A stretch of 64,000 nucleotides of DNA from Proteus penneri. Lineage in GTDB: Bacteria; Pseudomonadota; Gammaproteobacteria; Enterobacterales; Enterobacteriaceae. The notes below the pieces were generated by a model, which saw only the letters and a list, made by a program, of their open reading frames with translations, was not told the origin of the DNA and did not search any database. Location of the stretch: positions 372,001-436,000 of the forward strand of contig NZ_PHFJ01000001.1 in assembly GCF_003144535.1 (NCBI RefSeq). The letters run 5' to 3'. How positions within the stretch are numbered: the stretch's first letter is position 1; every line of letters starts with the position of its first letter. Of this stretch, positions 1 to 7,959 are shown one piece after another. The position numbers and the translations under genes were made by a program.

Positions 1-69
1 AATAGCAGCACCAATTCCTCTTGATGACCCCGTAACGACAGCGACTTTTCCTTGAAGATCGTTGTACAT
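1..69 (-). CDS. Short-chain dehydrogenase/reductase, N-terminal fragment (runs off the window)
   Basis: Only the first 23 codons lie in the window. The minus strand reads ATG at 69 and gives MYNDLQGKVAVVTGSSRGIG, the beta-alpha-beta start of the Rossmann fold with the TGxxxGIG NAD(P)-binding motif typical of the SDR superfamily. A GGAGGA ribosome site lies just upstream on the minus strand (complement of about 74-79). The substrate cannot be told from this fragment. The gene diverges from the RNA ligase gene on the plus strand. Confidence 0.8.
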   Translation of the reverse strand, partial: MYNDLQGKVAVVTGSSRGIGAAI

Positions 70-265
70 ACTTCCTCCGATATTCGATTTGAAAATTAAG
101 CAAAAAGTAATATAAGAGATAAATAAGATTATTTATCTAGCACTCTACTAAGCTTATGGTTAATATAGCCACTTATTTATTTTTCACTTCTCTTTATTGT
201 AGGTTGTTATTATGTAATACGCATTAAGGCACTGAAAGAATCGTGCAAATACAGAAAAATTAACT

Positions 266-292
266 TACCAAATTTATTTTAAAAATTTGGTA
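266..292. repeat. Inverted repeat upstream of the RNA ligase gene
   Basis: Perfect 10-bp arms TACCAAATTT (266-275) and AAATTTGGTA (283-292) with a 7-nt spacer, ending 30 bases before the ligase start codon. It could be an operator or a leader hairpin controlling the RNA-repair operon. There is no T-tract after it on the plus strand, so it does not look like a terminator. Confidence 0.5.
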
Positions 293-322
293 GAGCTTCT
301 GTTACTTAATGAGTATTAAATA

Positions 323-1027
323 ATGAATAATCAATCACAAAAATATGATAGAACCTATCACTATCCTTTTTCACCAGGCACAACAAACGACGATCGTATA
401 AATGCGCAATGGTGGCAGGATATTTGTCAAATAAAACAACTTATCCATACAGAAAAACTAGATGGAGAAAATAATTGCCTAAATAAAATGGGGGTTTTTG
501 CGCGTTCGCATGCAACTCCAACGCAATCAGCGTGGACATCTCAATTGCGTCAACGTTGGCAAATGATGAAAAATGATTTAGGTGAATTAGATATTTTCGG
601 TGAAAATTTATATGCCATTCATTCTATTGAATATGCACACTTAGAAGAATATTTTTATGTGTTTGCGGTTCGTTATAAAGATAAATGGCTAGGTTGGGAA
701 GAAGTGCAGTTTTATGCTTCTTTGTTTGATCTTCCTACTGTGCCAGAAATTAAATTGCCTGAATGTCAGGATAAAACAGAGTTTGAAAATATGATTGTTT
801 CACAAGCCAAAAAGGCAAGTTTTTTTCAATCTCAAGATGTTTTAACTCAAAAACTAAGCCCAATGGAAGGTATTGTTACACGAGATGCACAGTCATTTTC
901 TTTAAATGATTTTTCTCATCGTGTTTTTAAATATGTTAGAAAAGACCATGTTAAAACAGATGTTCATTGGAAAAAAAATTGGCGGCGAGCCCCTTTAATC
1001 TGGGAAAAAACACAGGAGTCTCAATGA
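323..1027 (+). CDS. ATP-dependent RNA ligase (nucleotidyltransferase family)
   Basis: The 234-residue protein shows the ordered motifs of covalent nucleotidyltransferases of the RNA ligase family. Motif I is KLDGEN at residues 45-50, with Lys45 the expected AMP-accepting lysine. A motif III-like FGENLYAIHS lies near residue 92. Motif IV is EGIVTR at 182-187 and motif V is KYVRK at 203-207. By family knowledge it seals 5'-phosphate to 3'-hydroxyl ends of broken RNA. Its stop overlaps the start of the HD/kinase gene (ATGA), so the two are translationally coupled and form an end-healing plus sealing pair. The ribosome site is weak. The subfamily within RNA ligases is not resolved from sequence reading alone. 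Confidence 0.88.
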   Translation: MNNQSQKYDRTYHYPFSPGTTNDDRINAQWWQDICQIKQLIHTEKLDGENNCLNKMGVFARSHATPTQSAWTSQLRQRWQMMKNDLGELDIFGENLYAIHSIEYAHLEEYFYVFAVRYKDKWLGWEEVQFYASLFDLPTVPEIKLPECQDKTEFENMIVSQAKKASFFQSQDVLTQKLSPMEGIVTRDAQSFSLNDFSHRVFKYVRKDHVKTDVHWKKNWRRAPLIWEKTQESQ

Positions 1028-2160
1028 TGCTTCATAAAAAACTACACACTGAAATGTCATGGGAACACCTTTGTGAACTGTATGATGAAATAAATGATAT
1101 GGCTGGTGTTATACAAGATCCTATTCATCATGCAGAAGGCGATGTGGCGATACATACACAAAGAGTAATCAATTCAGTGAAATCATTGCCAGAATATACG
1201 AGGCTAACTGAAAGAGAACAGCAAATTTTATGGATCTCGGCACTATTTCATGATGTAGAAAAACGCTCTACAACCCGGGAAGAAGAGGGACGTATTGTTT
1301 CACCGGGTCATGCACGTAAAGGTGAGCTAACAACGCGTCTTTTTCTATATAAAAAAGTACCTTTAAGCTTTGCTGATAGAGAGCAGATCGCTGCTTTAGT
1401 TCGCTTTCACGGTTTACCGTTGTGGGTGATGGATAAACCTGATCCTAAAAAAGCTCTGCTTGCTGCATCACAGAGAGTAGATTGCTATTTATTAGCATTA
1501 TTAGCTAAAGCTGATGTTTTAGGGCGAGACTGTGAAGATAAACCAGCTCTTTTTGATAAAATTGCGTTATTTACACTTTATTGTGAAGAGTTAAATTGTT
1601 GGCGTAGAGCTGCTCCATTTCCTTCAAATGATGCTCGTTTTCACTATTTTTATACAGACAGTAGTACGGATTGTAATTACGAGCCTTATCCTGAAAAAGG
1701 AAGTGAAGTGACAGTGTTATGTGGATTACCTGGTATGGGAAAAGATACCTTTATTCGCCAACATTGTGCAGATCTTCCGATTGTGAGTTTAGATGATCTC
1801 CGTCGCCAACATAATATTAAACCTGATAACAGAGATGCTAATGGTTGGATAGCACAGCAAGCAAAAGAACAAGCTCGTATATATTTACGAGAGCATAAAC
1901 CTTTTGTTTGGAATGCCACCAATATTACAAGAAAAATGCGAGATCAACTTATCTCTTTGTTTTATCGTTACAATGCAAAGATTACGTTGGTATATATTGA
2001 AGTCCCTTATGCGCAATGGCAGAGGCAAAATAATGCAAGAAACGAAGCAGTGCCAGCTAAAGTAATGGAACGTATGTTGAATAAATTGGAAGTACCAACA
2101 CCAGAAGAGGCACACAAAGTGATTTATTGGATTGAAGGTCAATCTCAGACCATATTTTAA
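1024..2160 (+). CDS. HD-Pnk: HD phosphoesterase fused to 5'-OH polynucleotide kinase
   Basis: Start chosen at the ATG at 1024, which overlaps the ligase stop and has AGGAG at 1014-1018; an in-frame ATG at 967 would overlap the ligase by 61 bases without a good ribosome site. The 378-residue product has an N-terminal HD domain (His36, His44, His76-Asp77, His96, His129). This is followed by a P-loop kinase with GLPGMGKD at 234-241 and SLDDLR at 255-260, the DDxR signature of T4-type polynucleotide kinases. By analogy with the HD-Pnk enzyme of Runella, the HD part should remove 2',3'-cyclic phosphates or 3'-phosphates and the kinase part phosphorylate 5'-OH ends. That prepares cleaved RNA for the adjacent ligase. 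A clear terminator follows. Confidence 0.87.
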   Translation: MMLHKKLHTEMSWEHLCELYDEINDMAGVIQDPIHHAEGDVAIHTQRVINSVKSLPEYTRLTEREQQILWISALFHDVEKRSTTREEEGRIVSPGHARKGELTTRLFLYKKVPLSFADREQIAALVRFHGLPLWVMDKPDPKKALLAASQRVDCYLLALLAKADVLGRDCEDKPALFDKIALFTLYCEELNCWRRAAPFPSNDARFHYFYTDSSTDCNYEPYPEKGSEVTVLCGLPGMGKDTFIRQHCADLPIVSLDDLRRQHNIKPDNRDANGWIAQQAKEQARIYLREHKPFVWNATNITRKMRDQLISLFYRYNAKITLVYIEVPYAQWQRQNNARNEAVPAKVMERMLNKLEVPTPEEAHKVIYWIEGQSQTIF

Positions 2161-2209
2161 TTAATTGATTAATCTCGGTGAAATGTTAAGTCGGTTATAA
2201 AATAAATGA

Positions 2210-2241
2210 GGGTTACTTATAAAAATAAGTAACCCTTTTTT
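2210..2241 (+). terminator. Rho-independent terminator of the RNA-repair operon
   Basis: Perfect 11-bp stem GGGTTACTTAT / ATAAGTAACCC with an AAAA loop, followed by six T residues on the plus strand. The minus-strand side is followed by a weaker T-rich stretch and might also serve the convergent DUF4822 gene. Confidence 0.9.
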
Positions 2242-2286
2242 ACTTATTGAGTAGGATTAATTCACAAGTAAAACAACGTACTCAAT

Positions 2287-2778
2287 TTACTTTTTAACGT
2301 GATGGATAATATCGAAATAGACATTACGATCATCAGCATTTGGATAAATACGATAGGTGTACTCATCATCTTTAACTGTGATATTTTCTACATCACGGGT
2401 GAATAGTGTTTTACCTTCAGTATCTTTGGCAACTAAGGTGCGTATTTTGCCATCGTCTGACATTGACCAGTCACCTTGCATTTTTTGTTTACCTTCTGGC
2501 GTAAACATAATAAATGTGCCATTAGGGTAGTATTCTGCAAGCCCAAAATAGTTGCTAACTTGAGCATTATCTGGAGTTGTTTTATTTCCTTTTTCATCGA
2601 TAGCGTCAGTTGTTATCCAAACTTTTTCTATCATGATTTTCTCATAATCGTTAAGGTCTTTTTGAGCCTGAATAACATCTTGAGTTTGAATGTTAGTAGC
2701 AGTTGATGAACTTTCTGCAGCAAAAAGAGAAAAACTAGCGCTTAATAATGAGATTGCGATAAGTGATTTTATTTTCAT
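2287..2778 (-). CDS. Secreted DUF4822-family protein
   Basis: A 163-residue protein with a clear signal peptide (KIK basic start, hydrophobic core, cleavage expected after FSLFA at about residue 20). The mature part carries the pattern I associate with DUF4822: KVWITTDAIDEKG, NYFGLAEYYPNGTFIMF, GDWSMSDDGK, then FTRDVENITV and YTYRIYP. It looks like a small beta-rich, lipocalin-like periplasmic or exported protein. Its function is unknown in the family. It stands alone, convergent to the RNA-repair operon, with about 960 bases of AT-rich DNA upstream. Confidence 0.75.
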   Translation of the reverse strand: MKIKSLIAISLLSASFSLFAAESSSTATNIQTQDVIQAQKDLNDYEKIMIEKVWITTDAIDEKGNKTTPDNAQVSNYFGLAEYYPNGTFIMFTPEGKQKMQGDWSMSDDGKIRTLVAKDTEGKTLFTRDVENITVKDDEYTYRIYPNADDRNVYFDIIHHVKK

Positions 2779-3674
2779 TGATATATCCTTATTTTACGTT
2801 GTGCTTTTTGTCAGTAATTTATGTTATGTCTGACGGTATGGATAAATTTTAGTATAAAATGAGTGAAGTGCGAGGAAATAATTATGTCTAAATGTTTCTA
2901 AAAAAAGAATTTTTGACAAATCTTACTGGTTAGAAATATTCAATATACTATATTTATTAGCATTATTATCTCCATTTATTCTTATTATAGATTTAATTGC
3001 TATAGGTGGTGTAATTAAAAAAAACAAATCATATTTATAGATAGCACAAAAAATAGATAAAAATCTTTCTTGATTTACAATATGAATTCAAAGATTGACT
3101 CATTGGTGAATTAAATAGACAAAGATGATGACGTTTTTATCTAACTAAATGTTACTTAGGTCACAAAAATGAAAGATGAAAACTGAGTGTGTTTTAAGCG
3201 TTGCTTTTGCATTACTTAAGTAATTTACGTTCTCTGGTGAAAAGATAACATTTTCTTTGGTGTTTAATGATTAAAATGTCTTTATGGTAAATGCGTTTTA
3301 AAAATCAGAGATGATAAAAATAATTAATGCATTGCACGATTCAATTAGATTGTATTTTATTTAAGCATTATTACGGATAGTTTATAGTGATATAAAATGA
3401 TTTCTTTTGTAAGATCTTACATATAAAAATAAATTTTATTTTTATATGTAAATCAATAATATTATTTTCCGTATAAAAATAAAAAAGCAATATTAAATTT
3501 ATTTATATTAATAAGGTAAGACGACATTGTAAATTTACTCATTTTTTTCTAAAAAAAGTATAAGTTAAAAATTCATTTATTAAATTATCTTACTATTGTC
3601 ATTGTTTATTTCTGTTTCTTTTTGTTTTTTATTTTTGTATTTCTGCTTTTTTTTGCTTTTAATAAATAACATAT
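2779..3674. other. AT-rich intergenic region
   Basis: Nearly 900 bases between two divergent genes with very high A+T content and stops in all frames. No gene, RNA structure or recognisable gene remnant was seen. It probably holds the promoters of the DUF4822 gene and of the kinase-fusion operon, and would be a plausible H-NS target by composition. Confidence 0.5.
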
Positions 3675-3718
3675 GATTGTAATCACAATCCCATAACAAC
3701 TAATAAACTAAAGTTGTT
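3675..3718. promoter_or_regulatory. Paired inverted repeats, candidate operator of the DeoR-PfkB operon
   Basis: Two adjacent dyads lie 20-63 bases before the start codon. The first is GATTGT-AATC-ACAATC (3675-3690). The second is AACAAC (3695-3700) with GTTGTT (3713-3718), 12 bases between the arms. Their position directly ahead of a gene with a DeoR DNA-binding domain suggests autoregulation. This is inference from symmetry and position only. Confidence 0.45.
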
Positions 3719-3737
3719 GCCATAGAGGTAACATTAA

Positions 3738-4958
3738 ATGAAAGCAGAACGTCATAAAAAAATAATTAATCTGATTAAAGGTAATGGTGCAGTAAAAGTT
3801 TCTGTTTTGGCTAAAGAACTTGATGTTACCAAAGAAACAATACGATCAGATTTAAATACACTCGCAGAAAAAGGAATTATAAAAAGGTGCCATGGTGGTG
3901 CTTTTATAGAATTTGAAACTTTAGATAAAGTTGCAAAAAAAGAAATTATACAATTTCTAGAATGTAATGATCAAATTGATAAAAACGATTTAGCAAACAA
4001 AACAGCAATAAATAAGGTGTGCGTACTAGGTTCATTTAATGTTGATATGATTAGTTATCTTCCTAGATTGCCAGAAGCCGGGGAATCCTTATTATCGAAT
4101 AAGTTTATCTTCTCACCAGGAGGTAAAGGTTGTAATCAAGCATTGGCGGCGAGTTATGCTGATGCACAGGTGCATTTTATAACGAAGATAGGTACTGATC
4201 AATTTAGTGATTATGCAGTTAATTTTATATCATCATCAAGAATAAAAACATCAACGATATATCAAACTGAAAATTATCAAACAGGAACTGCATCTATTTT
4301 TGTTTCTGAAGAGAGTGGGGAAAATATTATTTCTATTTATTCTGGCTCTAATATGGATATTACTGCTGATGAAGTAAAAATACAAAAAGATAAAATTATT
4401 GATGCGGATATAATTTTACTTCAATTAGAAACAAATATTGAGGCATTAAAAGAAATTATTGCTATTGGAAACGAAAATAATATACCTATTATTCTTAATC
4501 CAGCACCTTATAATAAAATAGTTAATGAATTACTTCCAATGATAGATGTATTAACACCTAATGAAACGGAAGCCAGTTTATTATCTGGAATAGAAGTACT
4601 CGATTTAGAATCTGCAAAAAATGCTGCAGTTTCTATTTATCAACAAGGCGTAAATAAAGTGGTTATTACGCTGGGTAGTAAAGGTTCGTTAGCTTATGAC
4701 GGATATAAGTATATTTATTCGCCGGCATATCCGGCAGTTGTAAAAAATACAGCAGGGGCAGGTGATGCTTTTAATGGAGCGCTCGCTGCCTCGTTGGCAA
4801 AAGGAAAGCAGTTTTCTTATGCGTTACGCTATGCATCAGCTTTTTCATCATTAGCTGTTGAGACGAGTAATGCTTCAGAAATGCCTGAAGATATTAATGT
4901 CATGCATCGCATCAATCAAACAACATATTCACAGATTGTCACCCAATCCCCTGAATAA
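3738..4958 (+). CDS. DeoR-type winged helix fused to PfkB/ribokinase-family sugar kinase
   Basis: The 406-residue protein has a DeoR-family helix-turn-helix at residues 1-57 (RHKKIINLIKGNGAVKVSVL, then TKETIRSDLNTLAEKGIIKR), a short linker, and a full PfkB kinase from about residue 92. The kinase shows GSFNVDMI, the GGKGCNQA substrate loop, and the signature NTAGAGDAFNGALA with the catalytic Asp. The usual DeoR sensor domain is replaced by the kinase, so substrate or product binding may control DNA binding. The ribosome site AGAGGT precedes the ATG. It is the first gene of an operon with a GATase-like protein, a transporter and a hydrolase. Substrate unknown; a ribose-like or nucleoside-derived sugar is most likely by family. 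Confidence 0.87.
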   Translation: MKAERHKKIINLIKGNGAVKVSVLAKELDVTKETIRSDLNTLAEKGIIKRCHGGAFIEFETLDKVAKKEIIQFLECNDQIDKNDLANKTAINKVCVLGSFNVDMISYLPRLPEAGESLLSNKFIFSPGGKGCNQALAASYADAQVHFITKIGTDQFSDYAVNFISSSRIKTSTIYQTENYQTGTASIFVSEESGENIISIYSGSNMDITADEVKIQKDKIIDADIILLQLETNIEALKEIIAIGNENNIPIILNPAPYNKIVNELLPMIDVLTPNETEASLLSGIEVLDLESAKNAAVSIYQQGVNKVVITLGSKGSLAYDGYKYIYSPAYPAVVKNTAGAGDAFNGALAASLAKGKQFSYALRYASAFSSLAVETSNASEMPEDINVMHRINQTTYSQIVTQSPE

Positions 4959-4985
4959 ATAATCTTTTTTGAAAGAGGAATAAAA

Positions 4986-5723
4986 ATGAAAATCTTATTT
5001 ATTGGTGAGTCATGGCACATTCATATGATCCACTCTAAAGGCTACGACAGTTTCACTTCCAGCAAATATGAAGAAGGTTCTACGTTCTTATTAAGTTGCT
5101 TAAGAGAAAAAGGTGTTGAAGTTGATTATATGCCTGCCCATACCGTTCAGGTTGCATTTCCACAAACGGCTGAAGCATTGGCTAAATACGATGTCATTGT
5201 TATTAGTGATATTGGTGCAAATACGTTCCTTCTGCAAAACGATACGTTCTATAACATGAAAGTCATTCCTAACGCATTAGGGTTAATTAAAGAGTTTGTA
5301 GTTAATGGCGGTGGCTTATTAATGATTGGTGGTTACCTGTCATTTATGGGTATTGAGGCTAAAGCAAACTACAAAAATACATTACTTGCAGAAGTTCTGC
5401 CTGTTGAAATGCTGGATGGCGACGATCGTGTAGAAGCGCCTGAAGGTGTATTTGCAAGTGCTGTAAACGCTGAGCATGCATCAGTAAAAGGCTTTGGTGA
5501 ATGGCCTATGTTCCTTGGCTATAACAAAGTTTCAGCTAAAGAGAATACAGAAACCGTTTTAAATATTGGCGAAGATCCATTGCTGGTATTTGGTCAGTTC
5601 GAAAAAGGAAAAACAGGCTGCTTTATGAGTGATTGTTCTCCTCATTGGGGTAGCAAAGAGTTTTTAGCATGGCCTCATTATGCAGATATGTGGGTTAACA
5701 TTCTTAAACAAATTGCCCGTTAA
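4986..5723 (+). CDS. Putative glutamine-amidotransferase-like (ThuA/GATase1-like) protein
   Basis: This 245-residue soluble protein has a class I GATase-like Rossmann pattern: KILFIGESWHIHMIH at the start, then KYDVIVISDIGANTF and NGGGLLMIGGYLSF. I recognise it as the family annotated 'putative glutamine amidotransferase' (PF07090 type). The nucleophile-elbow cysteine of true amidotransferases is not evident: the corresponding stretch reads LLMIGGY. Amidotransferase activity is therefore doubtful. Ribosome site GAGGA sits ahead of the ATG, 27 bases after the kinase fusion, so it is the second gene of the operon. Its role is probably in catabolism of the same unknown compound. Confidence 0.72.
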   Translation: MKILFIGESWHIHMIHSKGYDSFTSSKYEEGSTFLLSCLREKGVEVDYMPAHTVQVAFPQTAEALAKYDVIVISDIGANTFLLQNDTFYNMKVIPNALGLIKEFVVNGGGLLMIGGYLSFMGIEAKANYKNTLLAEVLPVEMLDGDDRVEAPEGVFASAVNAEHASVKGFGEWPMFLGYNKVSAKENTETVLNIGEDPLLVFGQFEKGKTGCFMSDCSPHWGSKEFLAWPHYADMWVNILKQIAR

Positions 5724-5758
5724 TTTGAATTAAGAATAACTGTAATAAAAAGTAAAAA

Positions 5759-5782
5759 AGCGCAGAGTTGCCGCTCTGCGCT
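5759..5782. repeat. Intra-operon hairpin
   Basis: Perfect 9-bp stem AGCGCAGAG / CTCTGCGCT with a 6-nt loop. The T-tract needed for termination is present only on the minus strand (complement of AAAAA at 5754-5758); on the plus strand the hairpin is followed by AATAAAAC. No minus-strand gene ends here, so it more likely stabilises the upstream mRNA or sets differential expression within the operon. Confidence 0.55.
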
Positions 5783-5851
5783 AATAAAACCGATTACTTG
5801 AAAAATAAAAAAAGAAATCACTCATAGCCAATAATCCAAAAGGAACATCTT

Positions 5852-6808
5852 ATGAGTACAAAAAATTTATCAACACCATTGCTGATGTTAGCAACTGTGT
5901 TAGCAGGTATGCTATCACCAATGCAGTCTGCGGTGAATGGGCAGTTAGGGCATGTTTTAAAAGATGGTAACGCCAGTGCAGTTATCTCTTTTGCCAGTGG
6001 TTTAGTGGTGATGTTTTTTATCATTATGTCGAAAAAACAGTATCGCCAACAATTTGCTTCAATTCCAAGTTTAATTAAAACGCGTAAAATCCCATTATGG
6101 AACTGGTTTGCGGGTCTTTGTGGTGCAATGGTTGTTTTCTCTGAAGGAGCTTCTGCGAGCGCGTTAGGAATTGCAACATTCCAAACAGCATTAATTTCAG
6201 CACTCTTATTATCAGGTTTATTATGTGACCGCTTTGGTGTCGGTGTTGATGAGAAAAAATATTTCACACCATATCGTGTATTAGGTGCAATATTAGCTGT
6301 TGTTGCAACTTTATTTGTAGTTTCTCCACAATGGCACTCAACCTCATTTATTTATTTAGCAATTTTACCTTTTCTGGCTGGTTTATTAGCCGGTTGGCAG
6401 CCAGCAGGTAACGCTAAAGTTGCTGAAGCAACAGGTTCTATGATGGTGTCTATCACTTGGAACTTTATAGTTGGCTTCACTGTTTTAACGATTGCTCTCA
6501 TTGTTCGCATGGCATTAGGTCATATCACTCTTGAATTACCAGGTACTTGGTGGATGTATTTAGGTGGTCCTTTAGGACTTATGTCTATCGCATTAATGGC
6601 TATTTTAGTACGTGGTTTAGGCTTACTGATGTTAGGCGTTGCCTCAACAGCGGGTCAGTTGTTAGGTTCTGTATTAATTGACTTATTATTACCGTCATTA
6701 GGCAATACCGTTTATTTAGTGACAATCATTGGAACATTATTTGCGTTAGTGGGTGCGATTGTAACTACAATTCCTGAATTCAGAGCGACTAAGTCAGCAA
6801 AAGCGTAG
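5852..6808 (+). CDS. YdcZ-type DMT-superfamily inner-membrane transporter
   Basis: This 318-residue protein is almost entirely hydrophobic, with about ten membrane segments in two homologous halves. The opening MLATVLAGMLSPMQSAVNGQ and the internal repeat around residue 165 (AILPFLAGLLAGWQPAGNAK) are typical of the YdcZ (PF04657) family, here as a tandem two-domain form. An AAGGA ribosome site precedes the start. Lying between the GATase-like gene and the hydrolase, it probably moves the operon's substrate or product across the inner membrane. The direction of transport is not known. Confidence 0.82.
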   Translation: MSTKNLSTPLLMLATVLAGMLSPMQSAVNGQLGHVLKDGNASAVISFASGLVVMFFIIMSKKQYRQQFASIPSLIKTRKIPLWNWFAGLCGAMVVFSEGASASALGIATFQTALISALLLSGLLCDRFGVGVDEKKYFTPYRVLGAILAVVATLFVVSPQWHSTSFIYLAILPFLAGLLAGWQPAGNAKVAEATGSMMVSITWNFIVGFTVLTIALIVRMALGHITLELPGTWWMYLGGPLGLMSIALMAILVRGLGLLMLGVASTAGQLLGSVLIDLLLPSLGNTVYLVTIIGTLFALVGAIVTTIPEFRATKSAKA

Positions 6809-6818
6809 GAGTATCGTA

Positions 6819-7850
6819 ATGAAAGGTTATATTCAAACCGTAACTGGCCCCGTGAAAAAAGAAGATATGGGGCTAACATTGCCTTATGAACACCTTTTTA
6901 ATGATCTCTCAGGTGTTGTTGATGAACCTTTTTATGAATTCTCGCATGTGTTAGTTGATAAGAAGGTGAGTGCAGATATTCAGTGGGGACTTAAATACGA
7001 TCCATATTGCTGTTGCGATAATATGGATAAAAAGCCTATCGAAGATGTTATTTTTGAATTAAATAACTTCAAAGAGTTAGGAGGCAGAACAATTGTTGAT
7101 GCAACAGGATCTTCATCAATTGGACGTGATATTAGAAAATTAAGACAAGTTGCAGAAATCACTGGTATTAACGTTGTTGCTTCTTCAGGACTTTATATTG
7201 AAAAGTTTGAAGGGAAGCGTTTGGCTGATGATATTGATGCAATGGCAAAAATCATTGATGATGAATTGAATGTAGGTATTGATGGTACTGATATTTGTGC
7301 TGGCATGATTGGCGAAATTGGCGTTTCTCCATTCTTTACTGATGGTGAAAAAAATAGCTTACGTGCTGCTGCCATTGCGCAAAATGGTAATCCTCATGTT
7401 TCAATGAATATTCATATGCCGGGTTGGCAACGTCGTGGCGATGAAGTTTTAGATATTCTATTAACAGAAATGGGATGTAACCCCGCTAAGATTTCATTGG
7501 CACATTCGGACCCATCAGGTAAAGATATTGATTATCAATGCAAAATGTTAGATCGCGGTGTTTGGCTTGAGTTTGATATGATTGGTCTGGATATCTCTTT
7601 CCCTAAAGAAGGGGCAGCACCAAGTGTTATGGATACCGTAGAAGCCGTCGCAACCTTAATTGAAAGAGGTTATGGTAGCCAAATTGTATTAAGCCATGAT
7701 GTGTTCTTAAAACAGATGTGGGCGAAAAATGGAGGAAATGGTTGGGGATTTGTTCCTAATGTATTCCTTTCATTATTGGCTCAACGTGGCATTGATAAAT
7801 CTATTATTAAAAAATTATGTGTAGATAATCCAGCTAATTTATTGGCTTAA
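6819..7850 (+). CDS. Phosphotriesterase-family metal hydrolase with altered first metal ligand
   Basis: This 343-residue TIM-barrel amidohydrolase is of the phosphotriesterase (PHP/aryldialkylphosphatase) family. Visible ligands are His25 in YEHL, the bridging-type Glu in GMIGEIGVSP, His in MNIHMPGW, His in SLAHSDPSG and Asp in LSHDVF. The normal opening motif of the family is TLxHEHL; here it reads TLPYEHL, so the first histidine of the HxH pair is Tyr23. A TAGGAG ribosome site precedes the start, 10 bases after the transporter, and a terminator follows, so it closes the operon. It probably hydrolyses a lactone, ester or phosphoester of the imported compound, but the substitution leaves activity uncertain. 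Confidence 0.84.
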   Translation: MKGYIQTVTGPVKKEDMGLTLPYEHLFNDLSGVVDEPFYEFSHVLVDKKVSADIQWGLKYDPYCCCDNMDKKPIEDVIFELNNFKELGGRTIVDATGSSSIGRDIRKLRQVAEITGINVVASSGLYIEKFEGKRLADDIDAMAKIIDDELNVGIDGTDICAGMIGEIGVSPFFTDGEKNSLRAAAIAQNGNPHVSMNIHMPGWQRRGDEVLDILLTEMGCNPAKISLAHSDPSGKDIDYQCKMLDRGVWLEFDMIGLDISFPKEGAAPSVMDTVEAVATLIERGYGSQIVLSHDVFLKQMWAKNGGNGWGFVPNVFLSLLAQRGIDKSIIKKLCVDNPANLLA

Positions 7851-7897
7851 ATCTGAAGTGAGTAAATAACAATAAATATACCCCTTGAAGTAAATTT

Positions 7898-7927
7898 AGC
7901 GGCATCTTAATAAAGTGCCGCTTTTTT
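7898..7927 (+). terminator. Terminator of the kinase-fusion/hydrolase operon
   Basis: Stem AGCGGCA / TGCCGCT followed by a run of six T residues on the plus strand, 48 bases after the phosphotriesterase-like stop codon. Confidence 0.85.
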
Positions 7928-7959
7928 ATGTTTCAAGGAAAAGAAGACAAAATGAAGCA

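Noticed and set aside
967-1023. Earlier ATG of the HD-Pnk frame
   Set aside because: It would overlap the ligase gene by 61 bases with no ribosome site; the ATG at 1024 has AGGAG and the typical ATGA overlap.
4986-5723. Active glutamine amidotransferase
   Set aside because: The fold pattern fits, but no cysteine is present at the expected nucleophile elbow, so only a family-level call is made.
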